Part shown: positions 12,601 to 27,200 of the stretch, in pieces
Numbering within the stretch: the first letter of the stretch is position 1
How the letters are laid out: each line of letters begins with the position of its first letter
Assembly (NCBI RefSeq): GCF_003073045.1
Contig: NC_037597.1
Coordinates: 29,069,927 to 29,133,926, forward strand
Direction: 5' to 3'
DNA: 64,000 nt
DNA from: Pomacea canaliculata
Lineage: Eukaryota > Mollusca > Gastropoda > Architaenioglossa > Ampullariidae
The notes under the pieces: model-generated
What the model was told of the DNA's origin: nothing
Database searches by the model: none
What the model saw: only the letters and a program-made list of their open reading frames with translations
Translations under genes and position numbers: made by a program

Positions 12601-15218
12601 AGTCTATGCTAATGGATTCTGATGCAGATACTATAAACAGTTTATGAGCTTTTGAATGACTCAGATATGTAAGGCATATGCCAATAAATTGTAAAACCAT
12701 GTATGTAAAGTTATTTTCAAATGGATGGGATTAATTTATTATAGAGCCTTCGAACAATGCAATTTTCACATTTGTTTTCGGAAAGAGATAAAAGACCACA
12801 TTTCGTGTGACTTCATGAGAATGATGTCTCTTTGCTTAACTGCTCCCAATATCTTTTCATCATATTGTCTGTATATCTGCATCTTTGTATCTTATATTGA
12901 TCTGTGTGTCAGTTATGGTGCTTACTATCTTCTGGGTTATGTGAATTAAGTAGGCAAGTGTGTTGTATAACTTTCCTTTATTATCATTACACTAAATAGC
13001 CTTGCATCATTAATATGTGAATTAACCAGGGAAGTAGGTTGCATAATTGCCCTTTATTATTACTACACTGAAGTAGCCTAGTGTCATTAATATGGGAATG
13101 ACTCATTTGGTGGTGCTAGTACCTCTAGAACTGGATGCAGCCTTCAGCGATGCCAAAATGCATCTCACTTAACATGTCAGCAACACTGAGCTTATTTTAT
13201 GATAAACTACTTACAGTAATGACAATAAGTATATTTATATAGTGCCTTTCTCCGGCATCAGCCAAACTCAGTGCTTTACAATATTAAGACTGCACTTTTA
13301 TAGCGCACTTCCCTGTCAAGAAGACGAGCTTGATGCACTAGACAGGAAGATTAAGTCAGAGTCCAATAAAGAAATAAAACTTCAGCTTACAGTCAGTAAA
13401 ATTTAAAAAGTATAGAGATAGATAGGATTTCATAGATATAAATGTCCATTTTTAGATTTCATTTACATAGATAAATAAAGGAAATGACAGTCTCATGCCA
13501 AATGTTACAAAACGTAAAAAAATGATTTGGATGAGAAAGGAGAAAGGTGGGCAGATGAGAAGTGATTTGTCTGGGAATGGGTGATTGGCCATTTTTTCTT
13601 TGGTGTAATGGCATCATTGAGAAGATCCACTATTATTGTGAATGGTCAGGATAAGGCCAAGGAGTGATTTTTGATTTTTTTTTTTTTTTGCTTTGCTTTG
13701 ATCGGAATGGGGAACCTGGCAGTTTTTCTTGTTGCTGTGTTGCTATGTTCTGATCAGACTTATTAAAAGAATGTAATTTATTCACTTGAAAACCTTGAGG
13801 AGAGTCTCAGTCAGTTTTGATTTTGAATCTTTTTGTTCTTAACTGAATGACTGTTATTAACTGGGGATTATTAAATGATTGATGCAGTCACTAGTCATAC
13901 CCTCCAATAAAAGGAAACAGCAAACAGTGCCAAACTACAAAACCATTATCCTTATCAGCCACCCAAGAAAAGTCATGCTGAAGGTCATACAGAACCACAT
14001 CAGCACCACTACAGCGGAAATGCCAGCAGAAGAACAAGTTAGGTTCAGATCACATAGAAGCAGATCTTCAACTGTCACATCCTCATAGAAAAGCACCTTC
14101 GGCATCAGTGAAACCTCTACCACAACTTCACTGACTTTAAAAAAGGCATTTGACAGAGTCTGGCACGAGGGGCTATGGCATGTGATGCAAACATTTACCA
14201 TCATAGAAGGCCTCGTTCAAGTCATCGAAGTGTTGTACAATAGGTCAAAGACTACAGTACTGCTGAACAACCAAAGAGGAGCTTACTTTACGCTTTGCAG
14301 ATGACATAAATCTGTTAGGAGGTGCTAACAAAGAACTGCAAGACCTTACCAACAGACAGACAGTTCAAATGCACATGGAATGCACTGACAAAGCTATGAT
14401 CAATGGCAGCGGCAAAGCAGAAATCTACATGAACGTCAAAGACTGAACTGGTCGTCCTGTACAGGACCTGCTGACTATCGCCCACAATAGGCAAGAGTGA
14501 TGGGCCCTATCAGCTGCCACGTCTATCCACATGATCCCCAAATGACAGGTGACAATCAAGGGATGACTGACTGGGGAATATTTGATTAGTAGCATCGTAA
14601 ACATAACCTGAACGATGATTAGTTTTTAACGACTGTATTTTTCTGTCCAGCTTTTTTTCTTTCATCTGTGTTCTTCATATGTTGGTGTCCTGAATCTTAT
14701 CTTGCTGGACTTCAAGAAGGGCAGCAACTATAAAGAGACTGTTGTGTCAGTGCTCTTTCCATGCTGGAGCTTTGAAGCTGACGGTACAGGGTTCAAAGAA
14801 TACTAACAACAGAATTGGCTGTAATGACAGACTTTAATGCTTAAGGAAGAAATTATGCTTTAAAATGGGCCTTAATTTTGCTGTCTGCACAATACATTAA
14901 TTTATTTTGGCTGTTGAAAAATTGTGGATATTATATCTATTTCTTAAATTCAGATTTTTGTTAATTTTTCTGTCTCATTCAAAAGTAACTTTAAAAGTTG
15001 CATGAGACACTCATTTAGGATATTGTTAGTTTTCAGTGATCACGTTGAAGCAAGAGCATTTATAGGTGTAGCAGTGACATAGCATCAGAGAGAGAGAACA
15101 CACGTGAAGATCCGTAGAATTGATGCACCGAAGAAAAGATACTTTAGTGTGAGATAGTAAAGCGAGGTCTTTTGTGGACTCCAAGGTCAGCTGAGTTCGG
15201 GTGCATGGTGGTTAGAAT

Positions 15219-15254
<36 letters not shown>

Positions 15255-18200
15255 ACAACGCGAGGTAAAGATTAAACGACGCATCCAACGAGAGCTAGAA
15301 TTTTTAGTGGAAAATTCTCCTTGGGAACTTCAGTCCTCTTCCCTGGAACAACAAAGAGGAACAGACTGACTTGGCGCTAAGCTAAGGTAGGGTGTTGGCT
15401 TTTTAGTGAGGGTCAGTCAGTCTGGCTACAATTTACACACTATGTACAAACATAAAGTGCCAAACAATGAAAAATTTTATTAGACTATAGACTTCAAATG
15501 TTACTATTTTCTTGCCAGTTTGGCTGTTGGAGTATAAATCCATGTCAAACTGAGTAGCTAATGACACTTGGTGAACTGACTCACTGCCTACCTTTAAATA
15601 TAACAAAATACCCTAAGGGAAGCAATTCCCAGTAGAACAATTCCTAAAGGTACCAACAGTTACTTTTATTTATTCATTCATTTATGCACAGGGCAATATT
15701 TTTTTAAGACACTACCCTTTTTGAATTACAGTGTGCGAAACAGGAACTGGCTAACTCCCTAATTTGAGTAGGGAAATAGCTGGCTGAGTTTACCTGACAA
15801 ACTCACTCTTTATTTCTGAACCACTGAGTACGAGAAGTTATCTAACTGACCAGCATAGTAGGAATTTCCCAACTCTAATCCCAGCTGACCAACCCAGAAG
15901 GAATTCCATGAAAAGGATAAAACTGTACATGCAGTACGCATGTAATATTTGTGGGGATGCAGTTGGAATAAATGAGTCAGTGTTATAAAAAGAAAAAAGT
16001 CTCTCACTGTCTTCATCCTCATGTTCGGTCGACTAATTACTAGTTGTTTGTTTTCTGTTATTTGTATATAATTTCATCATTAAGTTTTATGATGTACATT
16101 TATCACAATTTTGCGCCATAATTGCAGTGATGTCCTCTTATTCTCTGAAGCATTTCTGAACTGAATACTACACACTGTTCAGTAAAAGGTCAAGCTGGAG
16201 AGTCTACAACTAAAACGAGAAACATTTTAAAAAATCAAAAAAGGGAGGCAAGAAACTGTAGCACGTCAAATTTACTCATCCTGACCAAACGAAGTTCTTT
16301 AAGGATTAGCTTTTGATGACTAACTCTACATGTAAAAAATATTAATTTACTTTTATTTGAAATCAAAATAACCAATGGAAAAATAAAAAGGACCATGTTG
16401 ATCGCAATATTCTTAATTCCATGTTATCTACTGTCCTCAGATGTATGTAGATGCATGTCACATACCAGAGCATCATTCACAGCATCCACAAAGCTGTCTG
16501 GAGACAATTTTAGAAGGTGGTCTGCATGCTCAGGTGTTGTTGTCCAAATCAGAGAGCTGTGCTCATTAGATAACTGTACAATATAGAAACAGATCATTAA
16601 ATGTGCAGTGCATATTTTACACACAAACATTAATTGTGAACTGAACACATAACAGTGCATGCACAAAATAAATAGCCCTAACACCGACATATCCTTTGTA
16701 TATATGTCTACTGGGACCATAAAAAAAAAATCACAAGGTTTTCCAATCTAATTCAGGTAGTAACAGAAAATCTTCACAAGAGACCTTTGGTGCTAGGGGC
16801 ACAACATTCAGACAAACAAGTGATGACATGACCAAAAAGATAACAGTCCAACAATCTTTAGTCAATGCTTGAAAGACATGAACAGACAATCACTGCAACT
16901 TGATGAGAAACAATGTAACATGGTCAGATATGTACAGTACAAGCAGCCTTGCTCTGAGTTCTGGAAGATACCAGGCAAGCAAATAGAAAGAACTATGTAG
17001 GGAACTTCAAATTGTATAAATGTAAGCTTACTACACATCTGCAGTAAATGGTTATAAATATGCAACATGCTGGAAATGAAACTTAACAACTAATTACAAC
17101 CAATAAAACTACAGGACATTGCAACCAATAAATTTATATGACATTGCAATTTAACAGTAATAAAGCTATATAAACTAACTGCATGCTGTCAGTAACCACC
17201 AGTCAGGAAACATGAATTTAAAATCGAGAGGCTGTAAAATAATAGAAACTTACCAATCACTGACAGAAAGCCATAGTTAAAACTTACTGGCAGTAAAGCT
17301 ATGGGCCCTGTGGGTAGAAATCGCTGCCATGCCACTGTGTTTTCCGTTATCTGATAATCAAACAAACCCATGTTTAATCAATTATAAGCACACAACACTT
17401 GTGCATGTGATTGTGCATGCAAGCAGACATGCCTGGTACACATGCATGTGCACACACACAATTTCTGTTTCTGATTTTACTGCAGGTGGTAGCAATATGG
17501 TCAAGATTTGAAGGATTTTATTTTCACAGAAAGCTGAAGTTTTCAGTGTGATGTTGTCACTATGTTTTAGCTTTATTTTTATTATCTCGGTTAGCAAATG
17601 AAACAAGGATTACTCCTGCCTTAAATCAGCATTCTGGTATTATATATATTTTGATGACTTTGGTAACCTTTTACTTTATGAGTACTTTTAGTAATGTTCG
17701 GCCAAACTTTGGCAGGTATGATTAATCAAATTTTGTTACAGTGACAGTGGTGTCATTGTCTAAAATAAGAATCTTTAGGAAAACATACAATTTACCGCAA
17801 TCTGAACTCAGCAACCTGCTCATAGTCACCATGGTGACATGTCGTAGGGAGAATAAAATATCATGTGTGAAACCCTCTATGACCATGGGTGGAAGGCAAA
17901 TTTTTAACCTACACTTTCCAGATTATGCTGATTTGATAGCAGGTATTCATTATTAAGAATTGCAAGGTCTTACCTTGTAAATCAGCCTCTCACCAATGGA
18001 AATGAAAGTATGATAGTTCTGGAGAGTTTCACACATGATGTTCTCCCAAGATGTTGAACAGCATAAGTGATCAGGTACACCCTTGACATGCACCTGCTGT
18101 TATGTGAAAGAAATCTCCCACCTGGTTACTTAGCTGAGCTGACTGAGATTTAATAGAGCGCTTCAATGATTTAGACAAGATCCTCTTTGATCTTGAATTT

Positions 18201-21200
18201 TCGCATCACATGCCATGAATCCTTATGCCAGACTATCAAAAGTCTTTTTTTCAAGTCAACGAAGTTGTGATAGAGGCTCTGATTTGGTCTCCCAACTCTC
18301 CTCTTCCCCTGAGGGTTCCAGTTAAGGGCCTGCCTGGCAATGGTGTCAGCTGGTTTGCGCAGGGTGTGTCCTATCCAGCCCCATTTGTGCTTTGTGATGT
18401 CTTGGCTAGTGGCATTCTGGTTGGTTCTTTCCCGCAGGCTGCTGTTGGAGATCTTTTCAGGCCATCTGATTCCCAGGATATGGTGTAGGCATCGGTTGGT
18501 AAAGGTCTGGAGCTTGTTGTTGATGGTGTTTGTCACTCTCCAGGTTTCAGAACCATACAGTAGGACTGCTTTCACATTGGTGTTGAAGATGAGGGTCTTA
18601 CTGCTGAAGGATAATGCTCGGGAGTTCCAGATGGGGGGTAGGCTGTTGAAAGCATGCCTGGCCTTGTTGATGCCGCAATGCTCCCCAGATACGTGAAGCG
18701 GTCTGTTTCTAGGATGTTATCTCCTTGAAGTTGGATTGGGAGTTCCTGCTTGTTGTTGATTCTCATCACTTTGGTCTTCTTTCTGTTGACCTTTAAGCCC
18801 GTCTTCTCTGCTTTCTCGGCTAGTTTACTCAGTTTGGTTTGTGCATATTGTTGCTGTTGCTGATGGATAAAAAACCGATGTCATCTGCAAAGTCCAGGTC
18901 CTGTAACTGTTTGGTGAAGGTCCACTGGATACCGGTGTTGCTGTCTTGGGTTGTCTTGCACATAATCCAGTCTATGACCATCAGGAAGATTGTTGGTGAT
19001 AATATGCAACCCTGTCTTACACGGGTCTTCACCACAAAAGGTTCAGTGAGTTTTGAATTTTGAATAACTTGGCAACGAAGGAAAACGAAGGTTTTTAGTA
19101 GAATGTTGTGTTTAATAAGAGAAATGACACGGGACTCTTTTTTTTGCTTCCACGAAGTCTTGTTCTCCGTCACGTGACCCTATGACGTGTGGTTTCCATA
19201 GTGAGAACCATGCCTCGAGAATGTGCTGCACCCGACTGCCACGAAAAGATGGAAAAAGATTAAAAATTTTCTTTTCATCAGTTTCCTAAAGACAGAGCTT
19301 ACAAACAGAGTGTGTCATATGAATAAAAAGACGACGTCAAATCTTCGCAATGATACAGATACAGACACTTCCTGTCAGAGACTGACATCACAAGAAGACT
19401 CCTCTGCTTGACCATCTCGGGAAGCTATCATGGTTACTCGGTGGAAGGACACAAGGGTCAATTTCACTGGATTTTTTAAATTTTTATAAACATCGGCAAC
19501 CGAAATAGTGCTAATAAGTGGTAATTAAGTGAGAAACGAATCCTTTATTTCTCCTGTATTGCTCTCGTGCTCTGTAATTATAACTAAATATATTTTTGAA
19601 ACGTTTGACCGTCGCCAGAGCCTTATCACAAGCCTTAAGTATCCCTTTAATGCTTCTGGGGGTATGCCATCTGGGCCTGCTGCTTTGCCACTTTTCATGC
19701 TTTTGATAGCTTTGATGATTTCTGTCTTAGTGGGAGGGCTGGTGTTGACGTGAAGTTGTTCAGTTGCTGGTGGTATGTCAGGTAAAGATGATGGACGAGG
19801 TCGATTCAGGATCTCGTCAAAGTGCTCCATCCAGCGGTCTCTTTGTTCTGCATTGTTTGTTATGGTCTTATCGTCTTTGTCTGTCACTGGATTGTTTGGG
19901 TTGATGTTCCTGCCTGAAAGAGTTAGTGTTATTTCATATAGTCGCTTCATGTTTCCATGTATAGCTGCTGTCTCTGCTTCCTCTGTCAGTTCAAGGGTGA
20001 AGCGTCTCTTGTCCTCTCTGGCAGACCTCTTCACTTGATGGTTGGCTTCCCAATATCTGAGCTCTTCCTTTTCTTGTTGATCTCGAAACTGGTTGAGCTT
20101 CTGTTTTAGTCCCTTTCTTGATTCAATCTTTGCCCAGGTCTCTGGGGTCATCCATTCCTTGTGTTTTCTTTCCCTCTTCCCTAGAACATCTGTACACGTT
20201 GTCTTCCAAAACTTCTTGAGTGTTGATCAGTGTTCTTCCACTGATTCTTCTGTCAGTCCTGAAAGTGTCTCATACTTATTCTTGACTTCACAGTTATAAA
20301 TTTCCCATGTTTCCTTGTTCTTGAGGTATTGAGTATTGAACTTGTAGTGTGGTCTGCCTGCTGGATCAATGAAGGACTTCAGCTTAATCTAGGAGCTGGT
20401 GCTCTGAAGCAACATCTGCACCTCTCCTCACTCAGACATCTTGAAGACTCCTTCTCCACTTTCGAGCAACTGTTATATGGTGAATCTGGTTTGTGTCTGG
20501 CCATCAGGGGAAGTCCAAGTTGCCTTGTGTATAATCTTGTGTGGGAATACAGTGCCACCAATGACATGGTCGTTGAAAACGAAGAAGTCTATGAAGAGCT
20601 CCCCGTTTTCATTGTAGGTGCCGACGCCATGTCTTCCCATGATGAGCCCCCAGTTGGTGTTGTCATTTCCCACTTTAGCATTTTAGGTCTCCCATAATGA
20701 TCTTCAGATCTCTTCTTGGTGTGCGGTCAAGCAGAGACTGCAGGGAGCTGTAGAAGTCTTCTTTTTCCTCTTCCCCTGCTGCATTTGTTGGGGCATAGCA
20801 TTGGATGATGGGGATTTTCCTTCCTTTGGCATTGAATCTTGCTGACATGAGCCGTGGTGAGACTGGTTCCCAAGCCATCAGTTACCTTTGTTGCCTCAGC
20901 AGTGCTACTCCCTGGGTGTGAGTGTGGTTCAGGTCTTTGTGGCCAGAGTAAATAATGGATTCTCCTGATGTTAGTCTGGTCTGGCCACTTCCATTCCATC
21001 TGGTTTCACATAACCCGAGAACCCCGATGTTGTATTTTTTCATTTCTCTTGCCACTTGAGCTGACTAGCCACTTTCATAGAGGGTTCTGATGTTCCAGGT
21101 CCCTATCCTGGTTCTTGCCTTGGTCGTCCAAAGATGAGTCGGCAAGCTGGCTTCCCCAAGGCTTTCACTAGCATGCGCCATAATCTCTTCTAGAGAGGAA

Positions 21201-24200
21201 TCTTCCTGACCAGGCCCTTGTTGTGGTATTGTTGCACTTTCTGTAGCAGCTTTTGTTTTTACATGAGTAGGTTGTTAGCCCAAAGCAAAACCCCCAACCT
21301 GGAGGGCCAGGGTGCAACATTTTAGTCTGGCCTCTCCCCTGACAGACCCGTTTGGCTTGGTTAGACCTGCCAGGAGCACAAGGCTCCCTCTGTGGATCAA
21401 CAAGGCGCGCAAGCCACCACACCACTACAAGCCAAGTTGCACCAACTGGTGGTGGCTGCTGATGCTGAAGATGCTTCTTATCAGGATGTGACAGTTGAAG
21501 ATCTGTTCAAATGTGCTACTACCAGGTCTGAAGCCACCTGTTCTTCCGCTAGCAGTTTCTCAGAGATGGTGCCTATGCGATTTTGTATTACTATGCTTGG
21601 GAGGATGACTAGGCTAATAGTTCTGTAGTTGTTTGCTGTTTCCTTCTCTAAGGGGTTAGACTAGTGACTGTGTCCATTCTTTAGGCCAAATCTTTATGCT
21701 ACCAGATTCTTTGGCACAGAACAGTGACGGCTTTTGTTTTTCTCATCCCCACCCTGCTTGAGCAGGTCTGCTGTGATGTTATCAATGCCAGGTGACTTTC
21801 CAACCTTGACTGCATATGCTCTTTTGACTTCTTCACATTTGCTGGTTCTAGTCTGGCTGTTTTTGAAGGATGTCACCATCTGTCTTCAGCTCAAAGTTGT
21901 ATGATTTTTGCAATCTTCTGTCCACTGATCGAATAAGGCAGTACTTCAGCCAGTATTGTCAGAATGAGGAACCACAATAACAGTAAGATATTAAGGGCTC
22001 ATCTAATGAACATTGTAACAGTAATCAGCATTTTACAGAATTTCCTGAAAATAAAATTTATTAATAAATCATTATTAAAACCTCGGTCTACATCACAATG
22101 CTACCTCTGACAGTTGTAGAGTAGCCACAACTGCTGTTTGTTTGTAGTTCCAACCAACTGTGTGAAATCTGGCAGCAGTTCGAACAGCTGACTGAGCGCC
22201 ATCTGCCCCAATCTGGAGGGGGAAAAAAAAAAAGATAAATCCATAGTATCTGGAGCAGAAAAAAATCTTGACATTTTGGCATGAAGAAACAATACTTCAT
22301 GTAAATGTTGATGGTGGTGGCAATTTATTGTCCATTAAAACAGAATACTCAAGATTCATTAAACAGAAAAGCAGACTATGTGTGAAAAAAGAAACAGGAA
22401 AATAATTAGATGCAAAAGATATTACATGGGAAAGATAATTACATGCATATTTGTGCAATGCACAAAAAATAAAATCAATCAGAAAACAGGAAGTGCACCT
22501 CAACCTCATATCATCCGCTGCCTTTAAACTTATTTCAGCCTTCACAGTTTGACAGCAACAGCAAAGATACATAGGAACAACATTGTTATACATCATACAT
22601 TATACCACCAAGGTTAAAGACCTTCCACAGTGGTCTGAGTTATACACAGATTATGGTATAGAGACAGTCTATAAATACTGGAGGTAGTTAATTTCTGACT
22701 GACTGACTGACATGATGTCCCTAGGCTTATACACATAGTGGTGCCCGTCTTCCTCTCAAAGTGAACAGAAGCTGATTGGTCAGTCTGGTCACAAACACAT
22801 AGGCACCGGGCTCTGACCAGTACTTTTGTCAAAAGTCTTTGCCCCCTGATGCCATGTTTGCATCATGATTACCTGTAGGTTTATTCACTCAGCCTTTATC
22901 TTTTCTAAGATTGCCCACAAGGCAGTGGAGCCATTTCCCCATGGCTAGGGTTGTTGTTCAAAAAAAGAAAGAGTAGAGCATGGTTTATCCAGAAAGAAGT
23001 AGCTCTGGAATGTGAAGTCAGCAAAATCGAACTAGATCTGTAATGTGAAATCAGTTAAATCAAACTAGATCCATGATGTGAAGTCCGTGAAATCAACCTA
23101 TATCTGTGATTCACCACCTAGGTCTTGAAATGTCTGGCTGCTAATAATGAAGGTACTGTCACACGTGGTTTCCTGACATTGCTACTCCCCCACCCCCACA
23201 AAATGTGCAATTCAAAGTTTTTCTGTAAACAAGCTTCTTCAACACCAGTTTTATGATTTTATCTGCTCCCCACCACCACATCTGCCACAGTCTGGTCTGT
23301 CAAAAATCAACAGAGAAAAATCTATCTATAATCATACCACCACTGTTGTAAAATACACAGCAGTAGTAACTTCTCTGTGTGTGTGTTTAAACCAATTTTC
23401 ACATGCTCTTTCCTGAGTATGTGAACACGCCATGGGGCATGGATGTTGCGAGTAGAGCAAACAAATCATATCACATGAAAAATGAAAAGGGGTATTAACT
23501 GCATTGAGCTTTGTCAAACCTCTGAATAGTTCTTTATGAAAAGGTTTTTGAAAATAGGGTAATTTTGTGCATTCTAGGGTTATTAGTTCAATATTGCTTG
23601 TGTCTCATATGAGTTACAAAATTACACGCATGCATACACTCATACATATGTATATGCTATCACACATACATGTACATGCACTCTCTCCCTCTTAAAGAAG
23701 AATGTGTGAGGAGAGCAAGCTTACAAGTAATGGTGTCTTGATCTCTTTGCCACCAGGAAGACTGACTGTCACCCAGGGGTGCTTGCTTCTGGTCTTCCCT
23801 GATGCTTCTAATCCTGGCATTTGAAAAGATAATGCAGATGTCCTGTAGCGGATGTTGACAGAGACTGGTGCTTGTTCAAGGCATTTTAAAATGGCAGCCA
23901 ATATGACATCATTCTCAACAATAAATGCCAAAGGTTCCATCAGCTCTTCTTGCCCAAAGGTTATCATTGCATTTGAGCATGACTCCCACACCTAAGAAAT
24001 AGACAATATGCGACACAACTCCAGATGCCAAAAGTTCTGTGTGTCCTTCTTAATGAAAATATGTAACACAACTCCACACATGCAGGTATTTCACATGCCA
24101 ATGGTTCCACTAAAACATGTTTCATTAAGGTGACCAGATGTTTTGGGGGCGAAAGCGGGACACGTGCCGATGATGGTGTCGTCACCATCAAAGAACGCCG

Positions 24201-27200
24201 AAAAAAGTGATTTTTAAAGACAACCGGGACATTTGATGTACTTGCCAGAAAGCCAGAAAGCGGGACATTGGGCTTCCCGCCCGATGAGCAGGCGGGACAC
24301 GAGGTCAAAAGCGGGACGTCTGGTCACCTTAGTTTCATGAAAGACTGTCATCATATTTCAGCAAGACTTACACCAATTAGCTAACCCAGAACAACAGGCA
24401 ACAAAAAGGAGATTATAGAGCTTTGGCCTGTCTAATCATTTAAGACTGCTGGAGGAAGCAGCACCTACATAACTGTCCTGTATTTTATAGCACAGAAAGA
24501 CAGAGAGTGACTGAGAGAGTTGTGTACACACACATATCAAATAAAGATGTAAACTATGAAAGTACAAATACTTTAAACACTATAACTATGACTCTCAAAG
24601 ATAACAAATATACTACAAGTAACAAGCTGAAAATGCTACTAGTAGAACTAGAATTGAAAACATATATGACAAAAGCAACAAGTAACAGGTGTTATCTTTA
24701 ATACAGCAGAATGCTGTAACTGCAGGAAAAGGATTTTGCAAACAGTAAAAAACGCGATCCATTTCTTTAATATACAAAAATATGAAACTAATATGAGATT
24801 TGCCTCAAGACATTCAGAATATGTTTAGACATCAACACATGAGGCAGACTAATTACAAGCAAATTAAAAACAAAGGCTGATAATGAAAAGACTTGCCTGC
24901 ATACGTCTGACAGGCCAACACCTCATCTTCTCGATTTCTTGCCATGCTCCAAATCCTGCAGAAAAGGGATAAATCATAATGGAGACAGCAACACACTTAA
25001 CACAGCAAGACCAGTTGATGCATTAAAATATGTACTGTATAACTATAATGATATCCAAAAACCACGAACTAATATTCCAGGACTGCTGGCAGACGATTTT
25101 TTTCCAGTTAACTGCTAAAACGAGGCATTAGACGACATGGCTTCCGGTTTATTCACATTCTTTGTTACGGCTTGCCGAGACTAACAGCAGATCACTTCGC
25201 AAGAGACCAAGAGTGAGTCTCGGCATACAGACATCAGTCCATAAATACATGTCTAAGAACAAACAGACACATAATGTATTTATTCAAATGAGCAATGAAA
25301 CAATTATAATGTAATCTCCTGACAACTCATTGCTCATACATATCCACCTCCATATGTACATGCATAAATATATGTAAAAGTGCATGCATGCATAAAACAT
25401 ATTTACACTTACTGTGGCATCTTTACAGCAGTTTTGCACCGTCTATCTGATGTGTGAGCGAAGAAATTATGCCAGACTAAAATAAATGCCCACAGAAATT
25501 AACATTTTTATATAATCCTGGTATATAATTTTTGATAGAATGCTCCCAAAAACCAAAATGCTCTTTTGACTATATTTGGATATCATAAATAAAAAGTTGT
25601 TAGTAAAGGTGAGATTTTAATATAAACATGTCAGAAGAATATGTATTTTGCAAGGCTTCCTTTAGTCATAGCCTTTGAATGATCGTATCATAGATGGCAT
25701 AACTTCTTTAGACAGAAGTGGTGCAAGAGCAATTTGAATGAAGCAATTCATGATTTCAACAACATAATGTATTGCTTACTCAAACACTCTCTGAAGTGTC
25801 TAAAGAGATTTTTGATGCATTGTTCCCAACATCATAACAAAACACTTTTAACATAGGAAACCCTTGTTTGTATAAGACACAGGCCAGAACAGAAATTTGT
25901 CTTTGGCTCACACAGAAACACAACAAAAAAACATGTCACACATTGATTATGCACATGCACATCTGCATACACCCTGCCCCCTCCCCCTACACACACAACC
26001 CACTCACACGCAACCATCTAAATAAAACAATGCTATACTAAACAAAATAATATAAAGAAAATACAATACCATGCAGTGAAACCTCCCTATTAAGACTTAC
26101 TGAAATAAAGCTTTTAAAAGCAATATTGTAAACCTTTTGTCATTTTTGCGTTCTCTTGGTCATGCTTATTATGACTCTTCAGGTAAGAGCAATCGATCAG
26201 TACACATGTACCATGGTAGACAAAGACACTCTCTTAAAATGCTTTATTTATATTTTTGAAAGTTACTGCAAAAAATCTCAATCAAGCACAGTTGGTCAAA
26301 ATAATTTTATTTTTCTTAACATGTCTCTGCAAAAGGCCCTTTAATAAAGCACAATCAACTAATGTGTGCTGGTAAAGAGATAACAATAAACATGTGTATA
26401 TCATTTTGACCAAAATAAATATTGTACTGGCTATATTGACCTTCTGCCTGAGTCAAAGTGACCCTGCTATGACTATATGTCCTACGTAAGTCAACATTAT
26501 CCTAAACCAAAAGTCTAGCTAGCCAGGCCCAGGCTAAAGGAATGCCTCAGGAATGCCTGAGGAGTAACACCTGTTTCATATTTACCTAACATCTACACAT
26601 ACATGTAATAAGAATCTTCAAATTAAAGAATAATGATGACAAAGGCTTTTAAAAAAATTTAATTAAGAGAAAATTGAGTTCATGTGCCATTGTGAGATTT
26701 TAACCAAATGTCTCAAGATACATTTAATACAAACCTCCAACCTGAAGAATAATGATAAGAAAAGGTTTAGTGATGTATAAAAAAAAAAAAAAAAAAAAAA
26801 TGCGTTATGCACCATTATGTGATTTGTTCTCCAAATGTGTATTGCCAAATGATCATTTTTTATTTTTGTTAAGAAGAAGGCTGAACATACTCGACTAGCA
26901 CATAGCTCTGTTGATAATATCTGACACTAATAGCTATTCCTGTCACTGGAAATCTTTTCATCTTTTGATTCTGGATGGATTCAACTTTTGGCATAAGACA
27001 ATATATAGCAACTATGACTGGAGTGTTATGGTTTGGGTAGAAATGACGAGTGACCCATAGAACAAGCAGACTCTGAATTTCAAAATGTACTTATTTTACA
27101 GGATTTTTGCAGAAAATTTTAATATAGGGTTAGTGGCTCAGACAACAATTATTTGTTGAAATATCAAAACTTCATATCAGAGGCCTATGTAGCTGTGTGC

